Below are positions 48,293 through 57,428 of a DNA stretch of 61,428 bases, piece after piece (position 1 is the stretch's first letter; each line of letters starts with the position of its first letter). The DNA is from Singulisphaera sp. (GTDB taxonomy: Bacteria; Planctomycetota; Planctomycetia; Isosphaerales; Isosphaeraceae): positions 1 through 61,428 of the forward strand of contig DAIDJG010000068.1 in assembly GCA_027451445.1 (NCBI GenBank), written 5' to 3'. The translations under genes were made by a program, and so were the position numbers. The notes beneath the pieces are model-generated. The model saw only the letters and a list, made by a program, of their open reading frames with translations. It was not told where the DNA came from and did no database searches.

Positions 48293-48619
48293 TCAATAGA
48301 AATCGATCCGGTATTCTTCGTGCAGGGCGACGATCGCCTTTTTCCAGTTCCGCATCCGGCCCGACTTGAGGCGGTGCCGGCGCAGCTTGCCACGCCGGTT
48401 CTGGATGCGAACGTCAGCCACTTTGACGTTGAACAGCGTCTCGATCGCGTTCTTGATCTCGGTCTTGGTCGCGAGTGTGCTGACCTCGAACGTGTAGGCA
48501 TTGTGCCGTTCAGAGACGTGCGTCGCCTTCTCGGTGATGAGTGGGCGGAGCACAACCTGATAGGGCTCCAGAGCGGGGCCTTTACGGGTGGCCTGCGGTG
48601 GTCGGCGGAGTGTCACCAT
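48293..48619 (-). CDS. rplW: Ribosomal protein L23
   Basis: Large-subunit protein uL23, 108 residues, at the exit tunnel and the SRP/trigger-factor docking site: YQVVLRPLITEKATHVSERH, FEVSTLATKTEIKNAIETLF, and VRIQNRRGKLRRHRLKSGRM. Confidence 0.96.
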   Translation of the reverse strand: MVTLRRPPQATRKGPALEPYQVVLRPLITEKATHVSERHNAYTFEVSTLATKTEIKNAIETLFNVKVADVRIQNRRGKLRRHRLKSGRMRNWKKAIVALHEEYRIDFY

Positions 48620-48623
48620 GATC

Positions 48624-49358
48624 TTAGCTCTCCGAGACGGCCGGGCGACGGGTCGGTTTGTCCTTGACCTGTTGCTTCAGCGCGTTGAGGGCCTCGCGGG
48701 TCAGCAGCAGGTAACGCTGCTTGAGAATGTCGTACGTGTTGAAGTCGGACACCGGTGCCACCTGAACGCCGTCGATGTTCCGGGCCGAACGGTGGAAGAC
48801 CGGGTCATGGGCCGGCAGACCAATGAGGATGGTGCGATCGTCGAGCGTCCTCGCACGCGCCTTGGCCTTCGTTTCGCCGACGGTTTCTGTCGCCTCGTCC
48901 TCAGTCAGGTCCGGGCGGCGGAGCGTTTGGAGCACCTTGACGACCTGCTTGGTCTTGGGCTCCTTCAGGTCCAGGCCGTCGAGCACGATGGCCTGATTGT
49001 CCTGGAACTTGGACAGCAGCGCCATGCGGACCGCGGCTCGCACGGCCTTCTTGGGCATCGTGTAGCGGTAGTCACGATTGCGGCGGGCGAATGCGACGCC
49101 ACCGCCCTTGCGCTTGTTGGTCCGTTTGGCCCCGGCGCGGGCGTTGCCTGTTCCTTTCTGGCGGAACAGCTTCTTCCCCGAACCCGCAACGTCGGCCCGG
49201 CCTCTGGTATTGACGGTGCCGACCCGGCGCGCCGCCAGGTGCATGACGACGACGTCGTGGAGGAGTTGCTTATTGATCTCCCCGCCGAAATCGGCTGGGT
49301 CGATCGACTCCTCGCCGACCTTTTCACCGAGCGGGTTGTACACCGGTACGGTCAACAT
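48624..49358 (-). CDS. rplD: Ribosomal protein L4
   Basis: Large-subunit protein uL4, 244 residues: MLTVPVYNPLGEKVGEESID, GTGNARAGAKRTNKRKGGGV, and the C-terminal half LVLDGLD-type AIVLDGLDLKEPKTKQVVKV. ATG 49358 matches the usual N terminus; 49382 is in frame but adds MAHFGYFA. In gamma-proteobacteria L4 represses the S10 operon; no such leader is evident here. Confidence 0.95.
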   Translation of the reverse strand: MLTVPVYNPLGEKVGEESIDPADFGGEINKQLLHDVVVMHLAARRVGTVNTRGRADVAGSGKKLFRQKGTGNARAGAKRTNKRKGGGVAFARRNRDYRYTMPKKAVRAAVRMALLSKFQDNQAIVLDGLDLKEPKTKQVVKVLQTLRRPDLTEDEATETVGETKAKARARTLDDRTILIGLPAHDPVFHRSARNIDGVQVAPVSDFNTYDILKQRYLLLTREALNALKQQVKDKPTRRPAVSES

Positions 49359-49464
49359 GGCAAAATACCCAAAATGAGCCACCCAGGAATGAAGTCGCGA
49401 AGGTCCGTTTCGACGTTCGGTCTTCAGCCTCGTTCGTTGATTCCTTGGCGGCGAACTGTTGACG

Positions 49465-50100
49465 TTAAACCTTGTTTGTTTGTCGAATCGTCAGGTAACC
49501 GCCGTTCGGGCCCGGCACCGCGCCTCGGACCAGGAGCAGGTTGTTGGTCGCGTCGACGCGTACGACCTTGAGGTTTTTGACGGTCACCCGAGCGAACCCG
49601 AAACGACCCGGCTTCTGAATACCCTTACGGGTGTGGGCCGGATCAGCGCTGGGGCCTGAAGAGCCGGGGTGCCGGTGCATTCGCTTGACACCGTGCGAGG
49701 CTCGCAGCCCCTTGAAGCCGTGACGCTTGACGACACCCGAATAGCCGCGCCCCTTGCTGGTGCCGATCACGTCCACGGTCTTGATCTCGTTGAAGACCTC
49801 GACCGTCAGGGTCTGCCCCTCGGTGACGCCTTCCGCCGGAGTGTCCTGTCGGATCTCGCGAACATAGCGCTTCGGTTCGGCGGAGACCTTCTTGGCATGC
49901 CCGCGCTCGGCCTGGGTCGCGTTCTTTCGTTTCTTGTCGTCGAATCCGAGTTGCAAGGCGTGATAACCGTCCCGTTCCTCGGTCCTGACCTGGAGCACAG
50001 TGCAAGGACCGCATTCCAGGACGGTGACCGGGACGACCGTCCCGTCGGTCTCGTAAATCTGGGTCATGCCGACCTTTCGGCCGAGCAGTCCGACGCGCAT
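49465..50100 (-). CDS. rplC: Ribosomal protein L3
   Basis: Large-subunit protein uL3, 211 residues: MRVGLLGRKVGMTQIYETDG, GTSKGRGYSGVVKRHGFKGL, and SHGVKRMHRHPGSSGPSADP. Preceded by a 285-base gap after rpsJ, larger than elsewhere in the cluster. Confidence 0.97.
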   Translation of the reverse strand: MRVGLLGRKVGMTQIYETDGTVVPVTVLECGPCTVLQVRTEERDGYHALQLGFDDKKRKNATQAERGHAKKVSAEPKRYVREIRQDTPAEGVTEGQTLTVEVFNEIKTVDVIGTSKGRGYSGVVKRHGFKGLRASHGVKRMHRHPGSSGPSADPAHTRKGIQKPGRFGFARVTVKNLKVVRVDATNNLLLVRGAVPGPNGGYLTIRQTNKV

Positions 50101-50385
50101 GGCTTACTCCGTCGTGATTTCCAACGTCGAGGGCTTCCGGCGCGAGGCCAAAAGCGGCCGCTCCGGGAACGGCAAGTCCCCGGAATCCACAGAGTCTACC
50201 TAGGTTTTCGATCTTTGGGGGACTGACCCGGGTTCCGGCATCGGCGATGATGCTGGCGTTGAGTCAGCTTTATCCGGTCGCCGGCCTCGGAGTTCCGAAG
50301 CACAAACGATCCGGCACGAGCGAAAATTCGCCCGTGGGGTACGGGGCCGCCCCGGTCCCGCCGCAAGGCGAGTGTGCGTTGTCGA

Positions 50386-50718
50386 TCAGCCGCCCGCGGG
50401 GGACGCCTTGATCTTGATGTCGACGCCCGCCGGCAAGCTGAGCTTATTGAGGGCGTCGATGGTTTTGTTCGTGGGCTGGACGATGTCGATCAGCCGCTTG
50501 TGCGTCCGAATCTCAAATTGCTCACGCGACTTCTTGTCGATGTGAGGGCTCCGGAGCACCGTGTACCGCTCAATACGAGTGGGCAAGGGGATCGGGCCGT
50601 GGACGATCGCCTCGGTCCGCTTGGCGGTGTCGACGATGTCCTTCGCCGACTGGTCGAGGATGGTGTGGTCGTACGCCTCCATCCGGATGCGTATACGTTC
50701 GTTGCTGATACCCGCCAC
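50386..50718 (-). CDS. rpsJ: Ribosomal protein S10
   Basis: Small-subunit protein uS10 (NusE), 110 residues: [20 protein letters not shown] and [20 protein letters not shown]. Also an antitermination partner of NusB. First gene of the main ribosomal cluster, with a promoter about 110 bases upstream. Confidence 0.97.
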   Translation of the reverse strand: MAGISNERIRIRMEAYDHTILDQSAKDIVDTAKRTEAIVHGPIPLPTRIERYTVLRSPHIDKKSREQFEIRTHKRLIDIVQPTNKTIDALNKLSLPAGVDIKIKASPAGG

Positions 50719-50821
50719 GAAAATGATCCCTTCAGTCTCAAAGGGGCCCCTTACCGCATCCCATTTGCGGCAGCGGGGGTCTTGTCCCTAACTTCACCCG
50801 ATTGTTACGCGGGAAAGTAAG

Positions 50822-50850
50822 AATCTAGCGAGGAAGCGGCGGCGAGTCAA
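50822..50850 (-). promoter_or_regulatory. Sigma-70 promoter for the rpsJ cluster
   Basis: On the minus strand: TTGACT (50850-50845), 17-base spacer, TAGATT (50827-50822). Five and four matches to consensus, with ideal spacing. It would give a leader of about 97 nt before the rpsJ ATG. Confidence 0.65.
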
Positions 50851-50934
50851 TGAGTCTTCATCGGGATTTTGCACGATTCGTGGTCGCTCATACTGCAAGA
50901 GGCTCCCCGCATAGGCCCATGGGGTTGGAGAAGG

Positions 50935-50940
50935 TATAAT
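50935..50940 (+). promoter_or_regulatory. Possible -10 box for the DUF4058 gene
   Basis: TATAAT about 42 bases before the ATG; no good -35 found. Confidence 0.3.
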
Positions 50941-50981
50941 CCGTTCTGAACCCCTCGTCACATTTCCGGAGCGGACGGACC

Positions 50982-51755
50982 ATGGCGAGCCCATTTCCCG
51001 GAGTTGACCCATATCTCGAGGCTCGGGGGCGCTGGCCGGACTTCCACTCGCGGCTCATTACGTACTGTTGCGACGTGCTTAATGACCGGCTCCCGGAGAC
51101 TTATGTAGCGCAGATCGACGAGCGGATCCGCCTGGTGGAGTCGCCGGAGGATAGTGGCAGAGTGCTGCTACCCGACGTCGCAATCGCGCAGAGCGTGCCA
51201 CCTCGCTCGAACGGTTCGACTACCGGGGCAGTCGTCCTCGAACCCGTCACGGTCGAAGCTTTGGATCTGGAAGAGGTCCGAGACACTCGAGTTGAGATTT
51301 TGGCTTTGCCTGACCGTAGGCTCATCACGATCTTGGAAGTTCTTTCGCCAGCGAACAAGGTTGAGCCTGGATTTAGTGACTATCGTTCAAAGCGTGTCGA
51401 AGTTCTGCGTCAGTCGATCCATCTGGTCGAGTTGGACTTGTTGCTTTCTGGCCGACGGCTCCCCACCCGCGGATCGTTGCCGCCAGGCCATTTTTACGCC
51501 TTCATTACGAAGGCCGATCGTCGCGAGAGTCACCAGGTCTATGCCTGGTCGATTCGACAGCCGCTGCCAATCATCCCGATTCCGTTGAAAGCCCCCGACT
51601 CTGATCTCGCTCTGGACCTGGCTGAGCTGTTCTCGATTGCCTTTGAGCGCGGTCGCTATCTACGATTGATCGACTACAAGGCTTCGCTCTCTCTCCCTCT
51701 GAGCGACGACGACCGGCTTTGGGCCGAGGCGCTCGCGCAAGCCGCGTCGCGCTGA
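50982..51755 (+). CDS. DUF4058 family protein
   Basis: A 257-residue DUF4058 protein, a family abundant in planctomycetes and cyanobacteria, function unknown. The diagnostic N terminus SPFPGVDPYLEARGRWPDFH and the middle LITILEVLSPANKVEPGF (a nuclease-like strand-Asp/Glu pattern) are present. It is on the plus strand inside an otherwise minus-strand cluster; its stop is only five bases from the fusA stop (tail to tail). Confidence 0.9.
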   Translation: MASPFPGVDPYLEARGRWPDFHSRLITYCCDVLNDRLPETYVAQIDERIRLVESPEDSGRVLLPDVAIAQSVPPRSNGSTTGAVVLEPVTVEALDLEEVRDTRVEILALPDRRLITILEVLSPANKVEPGFSDYRSKRVEVLRQSIHLVELDLLLSGRRLPTRGSLPPGHFYAFITKADRRESHQVYAWSIRQPLPIIPIPLKAPDSDLALDLAELFSIAFERGRYLRLIDYKASLSLPLSDDDRLWAEALAQAASR

Positions 51756-51760
51756 AAAAC

Positions 51761-53887
51761 TTAGCCGCCCGCCAGGCTCTCGAGCAAGCTGTCGGGCGCT
51801 GCGGCATATTCGAGAGGTTCCATGCTGTAGCTGGCTCTCCCCTGGCTCTGGCTGCGGACGGCCGTTGAGTAGCCGAACATCTTTTCCAGGGGGGCGCGGG
51901 CCTCGATCACCATCAGCTTCCCGCGCGTGAACGTCTTGTCGATCAAGGCACGGCGGCTGGAGAGGTCGGCCGTGATGTTGCCGAGGTATTCATCGGGTGT
52001 CACGACCTCCAGCTTCATGATGGGCTCGAGCAGAACCGACCCGGCCTCGTGGACCGCTTTTCGTAGGGCATCGGACGCGGCGAAGCGGAACGCCAATTCG
52101 TTGGAATCGACGTCGTGCGAGTCGCCGTCGATGAGTGTCACTCTCATGTCAACCATCGGGTAACCCGTGCGCCCTCCGGACTTGGCCTCTTCGCGGAGGC
52201 CGGCCTCGATGGCCGGGATGAATTCCGACGGGATCGTGCCTCCTTTGAGCTTGTTCACGAATGCCAGCACCGGTGCACCCTTGGGCTGAGTTTCCGGCTC
52301 CAGGTCGATGGTGACCTTCGCATACAGACCAGTCCCGCCGGTCTGACGAATGCACGTTCCCTGGATCCGTTTCACGGCGTTCTTGATCGTCTCTCGGTAG
52401 CTAACGCGAGGCCGGCCAACGTGAACTTTGAGCTTGTAGTCGCGGATCATCCGGTTCTTGATGATCTCGAGGTGCAGCTCGCCCATGCCCGAGATCAGGG
52501 TCTGGCCGGTCTCATCGTTGAATTTGTACGAGAACGTGGGATCCTCACGTGCCAGCGCGTTGAGTGTGTCAGCCAGCTTACCCTTGTCGGCGGAGCTGAC
52601 AGGCTCGATCGACATGCTGATCACGGTCTCGGGAAACTCGATCCGTTCGAGCAAGATCGGGTGCGAGGCATCGCACAGCGTGTCGCCCGTCACCGAGTCC
52701 TTCAGACCGACGACTCCGACGATATCCCCGGCGGATGCCTCTTCGACCTTTTCGCGATCGTCCGCACGGATGTGGTAGAGCCGGGAACAATTCTCCTTTT
52801 TGTCTTTCCCCGGGTTGTACATCCGGCTGCCGGCCTTGAGCACTCCCGAGTAGATCCGGACGAAGGCGAGGTCGCCGTGCTGGTCGTTGGCGATCTTGAA
52901 AACGAGGCCGCTGAACGGTTCCTCGGGATCGGCCTTGCGGGTTAGCTCGGTGCCTTTCTTAGGGTGGTGACCCTCGACGGGTGGCTTGTCGAGCGGGCTG
53001 GGAAGCAACGCTGAGACGGCATCGAGCAGGCGCTGGACGCCGACGTACTTGAAACTGGAGCCGCAGAGCACGGGCTGCGCACGGCCCGTGAGCGTCGCGC
53101 GCCGGAGCGCGGCGATGATATCACTGGGAGCGAGCTCGGCGCCATCGAGGTGGGCCATGTACTGCTCGGCGAAGGGTTCATCGAACCCGCTCAGGGCGTC
53201 GAGCATCCGCTCACGCCAGACTTCGGCATCCGCGAGGAACGCCTCGGGGATCTCGTCTTCGGTGAAGGTCGATCCCAGGGTTTCGGTCTGGAAGTGAAGG
53301 GCTTTCATTGTGATCAGGTCGATGATGCCCTTGAACTCACCCATCGTCCCTTCGGGGCCGGAGCCAATCGGAATCTGGATCGGGATCGGGTGGCTTTCGA
53401 GGCGCTCGGTGATCTCGTTGAAGACGCGCTCGAACTCGGCCCCGATGCGGTCCATTTTGTTGATGAAGCAGAGTCGAGGGACGTGGTACTTGGTCGCCTG
53501 TCGCCAGACGGTCTCGCTTTGAGCCTCGACACCTTCGACGGCAGAGAAGATCACGATCGCGCCGTCGAGCACGCGGAGTGAGCGCTCGACCTCGGCCGTG
53601 AAATCCACGTGGCCCGGGGTGTCGATGATGTTAATCGTGATTGGCTTGCCGGCTGCGTCTTTCCAGTGGCACGAGATCGCCGCCGCTCGGATTGTGATCC
53701 CGCGCTCGCGTTCCTCGGGATCGAAGTCGGTGGTCGTATTGCCCTTGTCGACATCCCCCATCCGGTGGATTTCGCCCGTGTAGTACAGGATCCGTTCGGT
53801 GGTCGTCGTTTTGCCGGCGTCGATGTGCGCAATGATGCCGATGTTGCGAATCGATTGCAGGGGACTTGAGGCGGGGTCGCTGTCCAT
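51761..53887 (-). CDS. fusA: Elongation factor G
   Basis: A 708-residue translocase GTPase. G1 AHIDAGKTTTTERIL, G3 DTPGHVDF, G4 NKMD; switch II follows RERGITIRAAAISCHW, where classical EF-G I has a ...ITSAATT-type sequence. Domains III-V are complete (SADKGKLADTLNALAREDPT, EPIMKLEVVTPDEYLGNITA). Planctomycetes carry several EF-G paralogues, including the spirochaete-planctomycete-delta (spd) group; this one could be such a form, but only a tree would decide. ATG 53887 (MDSDPASSPLQ) is the start; the frame to 54145 overlaps Uma2 and is not EF-G. Confidence 0.95.
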   Translation of the reverse strand: MDSDPASSPLQSIRNIGIIAHIDAGKTTTTERILYYTGEIHRMGDVDKGNTTTDFDPEERERGITIRAAAISCHWKDAAGKPITINIIDTPGHVDFTAEVERSLRVLDGAIVIFSAVEGVEAQSETVWRQATKYHVPRLCFINKMDRIGAEFERVFNEITERLESHPIPIQIPIGSGPEGTMGEFKGIIDLITMKALHFQTETLGSTFTEDEIPEAFLADAEVWRERMLDALSGFDEPFAEQYMAHLDGAELAPSDIIAALRRATLTGRAQPVLCGSSFKYVGVQRLLDAVSALLPSPLDKPPVEGHHPKKGTELTRKADPEEPFSGLVFKIANDQHGDLAFVRIYSGVLKAGSRMYNPGKDKKENCSRLYHIRADDREKVEEASAGDIVGVVGLKDSVTGDTLCDASHPILLERIEFPETVISMSIEPVSSADKGKLADTLNALAREDPTFSYKFNDETGQTLISGMGELHLEIIKNRMIRDYKLKVHVGRPRVSYRETIKNAVKRIQGTCIRQTGGTGLYAKVTIDLEPETQPKGAPVLAFVNKLKGGTIPSEFIPAIEAGLREEAKSGGRTGYPMVDMRVTLIDGDSHDVDSNELAFRFAASDALRKAVHEAGSVLLEPIMKLEVVTPDEYLGNITADLSSRRALIDKTFTRGKLMVIEARAPLEKMFGYSTAVRSQSQGRASYSMEPLEYAAAPDSLLESLAGG

Positions 53888-54035
53888 GAGTGGCGATCCA
53901 GTGCGGGCGAGGGCGGTGGTCGAGAATGAAGTCGTTCCCTCGAATTCTAACGGCGGGCGCACGATTGCACAGCGCGAGTCGCGCCTCGCGCTCGATGCGC
54001 TCGGGAATTCGCTCGCTTGGAGAGTCCAGTGCGTT

Positions 54036-54653
54036 TCATGCCAGCAGATTTTCGACCGCGACGTGGCCGCACACCTGGCCACCGATCGTGACAGGGACCA
54101 ACTCTCCAGCGCTGAAAACCGTGCGTTCTTCATAACCAGGATCATCTGCCGGTCCCGTCGGCCGAGTGCAGACCTCGACCGATTGACCGACGAGATTCAC
54201 GATCCAAACGCACGGTACCTCAGCCCACGCGAGACGCCGGAGTCCGGCGCGGTCCTCCGCCACCGAACTGTCGGCGACTTCCACGATTAACGCGATGTCA
54301 GCCGGCCCTGGATGTCTCTCCGCGTAGTCTCGGAACGAACCTCGAACGACGGCTATGTCCGGCTCGGGTTCGCTGTCAGTCCCTTCAGGCCCGCGTCGAA
54401 GAGTCACCGGATCTTCTTTGCGCACGTACCACCCGGTGGGGATGAGCGATCCAAGAACTTCTATAGCTTGCTGCGCGGCAGTGACGTGACGCGGTTTTTT
54501 GGTCATCTTTCGCACCAGGAGGCCGTCGAGAAGAACAACCCTGTCCGCCCGCGAGAGCAGACCCAAATCCCCCATCCGGTGGTAGAGTTCGACAGAGATG
54601 CGGTACAGTCGTTCCACATCGGTGTTCGGCGGGAAAGAAGTTACTGTCGCCAT
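54036..54653 (-). CDS. Uma2 family (DUF820) putative nuclease
   Basis: A 205-residue PD-(D/E)xK-like protein. ERLYRISVELYHRMGDLGLL then DRVVLLDGLLVRKMTKKPRH, the acidic strand SEPEPDIAVVRGSF, and ADIALIVEVADSSVAEDRAG, with CVWIVNLVGQSVEV following. Uma2 proteins are massively expanded in planctomycetes and cyanobacteria; activity in cells is unknown. ATG 54653 begins the family N terminus; the frame to 54812 is spurious. It sits just upstream of fusA on the same strand. Confidence 0.85.
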   Translation of the reverse strand: MATVTSFPPNTDVERLYRISVELYHRMGDLGLLSRADRVVLLDGLLVRKMTKKPRHVTAAQQAIEVLGSLIPTGWYVRKEDPVTLRRGPEGTDSEPEPDIAVVRGSFRDYAERHPGPADIALIVEVADSSVAEDRAGLRRLAWAEVPCVWIVNLVGQSVEVCTRPTGPADDPGYEERTVFSAGELVPVTIGGQVCGHVAVENLLA

Positions 54654-54871
54654 CGCGAATCTTCTCCCGAAATTGGCGCCTGGGGATCTGCGGTTCGGGT
54701 GAAAACCCTTTGGCTCAGATTCTAACAACGACGGCATCTCCAAACAGCGCACTGGAACACGCACATTCTCACAGGTACGATGAGGACAGCGGTCTCGGCG
54801 ACCGTGTTTCAAGTGCTGCTGCGCTATCGGCTAGGGGAGCCGTCCTCTCTTGCAGACCGGGAGTCCGGAAG

Positions 54872-55288
54872 ATGACCAACATCAACTCGTTCCGCGAGTC
54901 TGGCGAGCGCTACAAGATCCTCCGGTTCCTCGGCGACCTTTTGATCGGGTCAGGGGCGTTTCTGTTGACGGTCGGCACCGTTCTTTTCGTGTTCGGCGTC
55001 TACGTGCTCTGCAGGGCGTCAACGGACCAAACCCAAGGCGTGGATCATTTCGTCGGTAGCGTGAACGTCACGCGTTGGGTCGCCGGGCTGAGTGGCACAG
55101 TGGTTCTGATGTGGTCGATCTTCAGTACGCTCGCCGGTCTGCAACTCATTGGCTACGGCGCGTTCTTGCGGCTCATGATCCATCTCGAAGAAAACACCCG
55201 CGCATCCGCTCAGGCGCTCGACAAGATGCGGGTCAGTCTGGAGTCGATCGAGAGACGAGAGAACGTAGAACAGTCTCTCCAGGTCTGA
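54872..55288 (+). CDS. Two-TM membrane protein
   Basis: A 138-residue protein with two long hydrophobic segments (LLIGSGAFLLTVGTVLFVFG and SGTVVLMWSIFSTLAGLQLI) and a charged C-terminal helix (ASAQALDKMRVSLESIERRE). It resembles small DUF4282-like membrane proteins in layout, but I cannot assign a family. ATG 54872 has ggag upstream. Confidence 0.6.
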   Translation: MTNINSFRESGERYKILRFLGDLLIGSGAFLLTVGTVLFVFGVYVLCRASTDQTQGVDHFVGSVNVTRWVAGLSGTVVLMWSIFSTLAGLQLIGYGAFLRLMIHLEENTRASAQALDKMRVSLESIERRENVEQSLQV

Positions 55289-55641
55289 CGCTTCCGTTGG
55301 CTCTCATGCCAGCCGTGGTGGCCTGTGCGAACGTTCGTGACGCCTTGAACGTACTTGCGGACACAGCGCCACCGGTCGCATCGGCCCTGATGAAACAACG
55401 GTTGTCAGTCACATTCGGCGGTCCCCTGAGTATCAAGGCGTGTAGGGAGGAAGATTGGGCTTCGGCGGAATCTGCGGTGCGCCGCGATGGTGAGCGACGA
55501 GCCTCAAGATCTCGGCACGTCCTTGACCGCCAAGTGTTCTCCCTTGAAAATCGTCGTCGGCGCCGTTTCCGACGATGACATGTTTGCGGTGACCGCGTGA
55601 GTCACCGGGCCCTTGGTTCCGGAATTGAGGAGGTGCCGACG
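55289..55641. other. 353-base gap, no gene seen
   Basis: Between two small plus-strand genes. The open frames here have no coding character, and I saw no clear promoter or hairpin. Confidence 0.45.
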
Positions 55642-56061
55642 ATGGCTGACGCGCTCAGCACGATGACGAAAGCGAAGTGGGACGAACTGAAGAGAAACGC
55701 GCAGATCCCGACGACGTCAATCTTCAAGACGTTGCTTGGAGGCGCTGCCAACGTCGGCTCGGCGATCGAGAAATACCAGGCAGCGCGGAAAGACTGGAAG
55801 GCGTTCAAATCCGCATCCATCGTCAAGACCTACGTCAAGGCGTTGGATGGTCTGATCTCCGCGTTCGACAAGTTCACGAAGATCAAAGAATTCAAGACGG
55901 AAGAAGCCAAGGAGCTGGCGAAGGCGATCAAGGTCTGGAAGCAGGCTGCCGCCGACAAGAAACAGAAGGTCTTGCAGTTTGCGGCCGAGAACAAGGACGC
56001 ACTCAAGGCGAACGATCACGCGTTGCTGCTGGTGAGACTGGAAGAGGCCGGATTGGTGTGA
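55642..56061 (+). CDS. Small helical hypothetical protein
   Basis: A 139-residue Lys/Ala-rich protein, soluble, nearly all alpha-helical by composition (WDELKRNAQIP, EKYQAARKDWKAFKSASIVK, EEAKELAKAIKVWKQAAADK). No signal peptide or known domain. ATG 55642 has a strong gaggaggt Shine-Dalgarno, so the gene is probably real. Family unknown. Confidence 0.6.
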   Translation: MADALSTMTKAKWDELKRNAQIPTTSIFKTLLGGAANVGSAIEKYQAARKDWKAFKSASIVKTYVKALDGLISAFDKFTKIKEFKTEEAKELAKAIKVWKQAAADKKQKVLQFAAENKDALKANDHALLLVRLEEAGLV

Positions 56062-56110
56062 TCGGCGCCGCGGATCGTCGAAATATCGCGGTCTCGACAT
56101 AAAATGGGGG

Positions 56111-57394
56111 TCAGCCCGACCGGCGCGAAGCCGGGTGATTCGGTGCGGTGACCCCCTTGCGAGCCGGCTGCGCGGCGATGCGCTCGAAATAGTCCTTGAG
56201 CGCCGGGATTGCCACGTCCAGACTGTATCGCTCCTCGATCGTTCGCCGGGCGGCCCTTCCCAGAGGAGCGAAGGCGGCCGGGTCGCCCAGCACACGTAAC
56301 GCTGTGTCGGCGAGTTGGTCGACATCGAAAAAGGGAGTCACGAGTCCGTTGACGCCCGGCTCGATCACTTCGCGCACGGGCGGCACGTCCGACCCAATCA
56401 CCACGGCGCCGCTGCACATTGCGTCGAGGAGCGACCACGACAGTACGAACGGTACCGAGGGGTAGATGTGGAGGTCGGTGAGCCTCAGGATCTGAGCCAG
56501 TTGCTCGGGAAGGATCGTGCCGAGGAACAGGAACCGCGAGAGGTCGTATTTGTCCTGCTCCAGCACCCACTGCTTGAAGCTCGGCCGTCCCGTGTGCAGC
56601 GCATCCCAGCCATAGTGAATCTCCTCGCCGCCGACGACGATGAAGAGCACGTCCGACCGGGCACGACCAATCCGGTCGGCGGCCTTCATGAAGATATCAA
56701 AGCCCCGCACCGACTCCAACCCGCGCGCGACGTACGTCACAACACGAGTTCCCTCCGGGATCGACACACCGCCGAACTGGCGAACGGCGGGGCCGGGCTG
56801 GTACTCCGTCGTGTCGATGCCGTCGAAGTGGACTTCAATCTTGTGCTGAAAACGCTTCGGGAACGAGGCACGCTGCCAGTGCGTCGCCGAGTAACCTGTG
56901 TCGGCCTCGACGAGTGTGGCAAGTGTCGGGGCGTTGATGCTCCGCGGGAAGAAGGGGGCGGGCTCAGCCGGGGGCAGGTCGATGCGATACGAGATGTCCC
57001 GGCGGTTCAGGCCGAAGTAATATTCGCAGTAGATCACGATCGGGCAGTCGAACAACTCCGACAGAAAGAGTGTCGGCGCTCCTCGACCCCCATGCGCAAC
57101 GACCAGGTCAGGCTTCAACTCGGGCTTCGTGCGTAAGACATCATAGACCGTGCGGCACTGCTCCAGGAACAACCCATAGATCTGAGGCCAGGGGATTCCC
57201 CCTTTTTGCCGGTGTTCCTGGGAGAGCGGAACCTGGTGGATTTCTAGCTTCTCGAGCATCGCCCGAGTCGGCGTCGGACAGGCCGAAAGGCTCTGGATCA
57301 AGTAGCTGCAGCGCCAGCCATAACGTTCCGTTAGCTCCAGACCGAGCCGGCCGAACTGCGCGGGAAAGGCGTCGTGAATGAAGAGAATGTGCAT
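56111..57394 (-). CDS. Family 4 glycosyltransferase
   Basis: A 427-residue GT-B fold retaining glycosyltransferase. N-terminal domain MHILFIHDAFPAQFGRLGLE; linker and C-terminal domain TRVVTYVARGLESVRGFDIF, then the donor-binding E-x7-E-like region AMCSGAVVIGSDVPPVREVI. No signal peptide; a cytosolic enzyme of polysaccharide or glycan synthesis. It is clearly related to the second glycosyltransferase at 58193-59482 (similar layout and C-terminal motif). Confidence 0.9.
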   Translation of the reverse strand: MHILFIHDAFPAQFGRLGLELTERYGWRCSYLIQSLSACPTPTRAMLEKLEIHQVPLSQEHRQKGGIPWPQIYGLFLEQCRTVYDVLRTKPELKPDLVVAHGGRGAPTLFLSELFDCPIVIYCEYYFGLNRRDISYRIDLPPAEPAPFFPRSINAPTLATLVEADTGYSATHWQRASFPKRFQHKIEVHFDGIDTTEYQPGPAVRQFGGVSIPEGTRVVTYVARGLESVRGFDIFMKAADRIGRARSDVLFIVVGGEEIHYGWDALHTGRPSFKQWVLEQDKYDLSRFLFLGTILPEQLAQILRLTDLHIYPSVPFVLSWSLLDAMCSGAVVIGSDVPPVREVIEPGVNGLVTPFFDVDQLADTALRVLGDPAAFAPLGRAARRTIEERYSLDVAIPALKDYFERIAAQPARKGVTAPNHPASRRSG

Positions 57395-57428
57395 TTGGGA
57401 GATTTATCGGTGGACCGGAAGGTCGCGC

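Noticed and set aside
55075-55578. 167-codon plus-strand ORF overlapping the two-TM protein
   Set aside because: No ribosome site, Arg-rich, overlaps a better supported gene; no motif.
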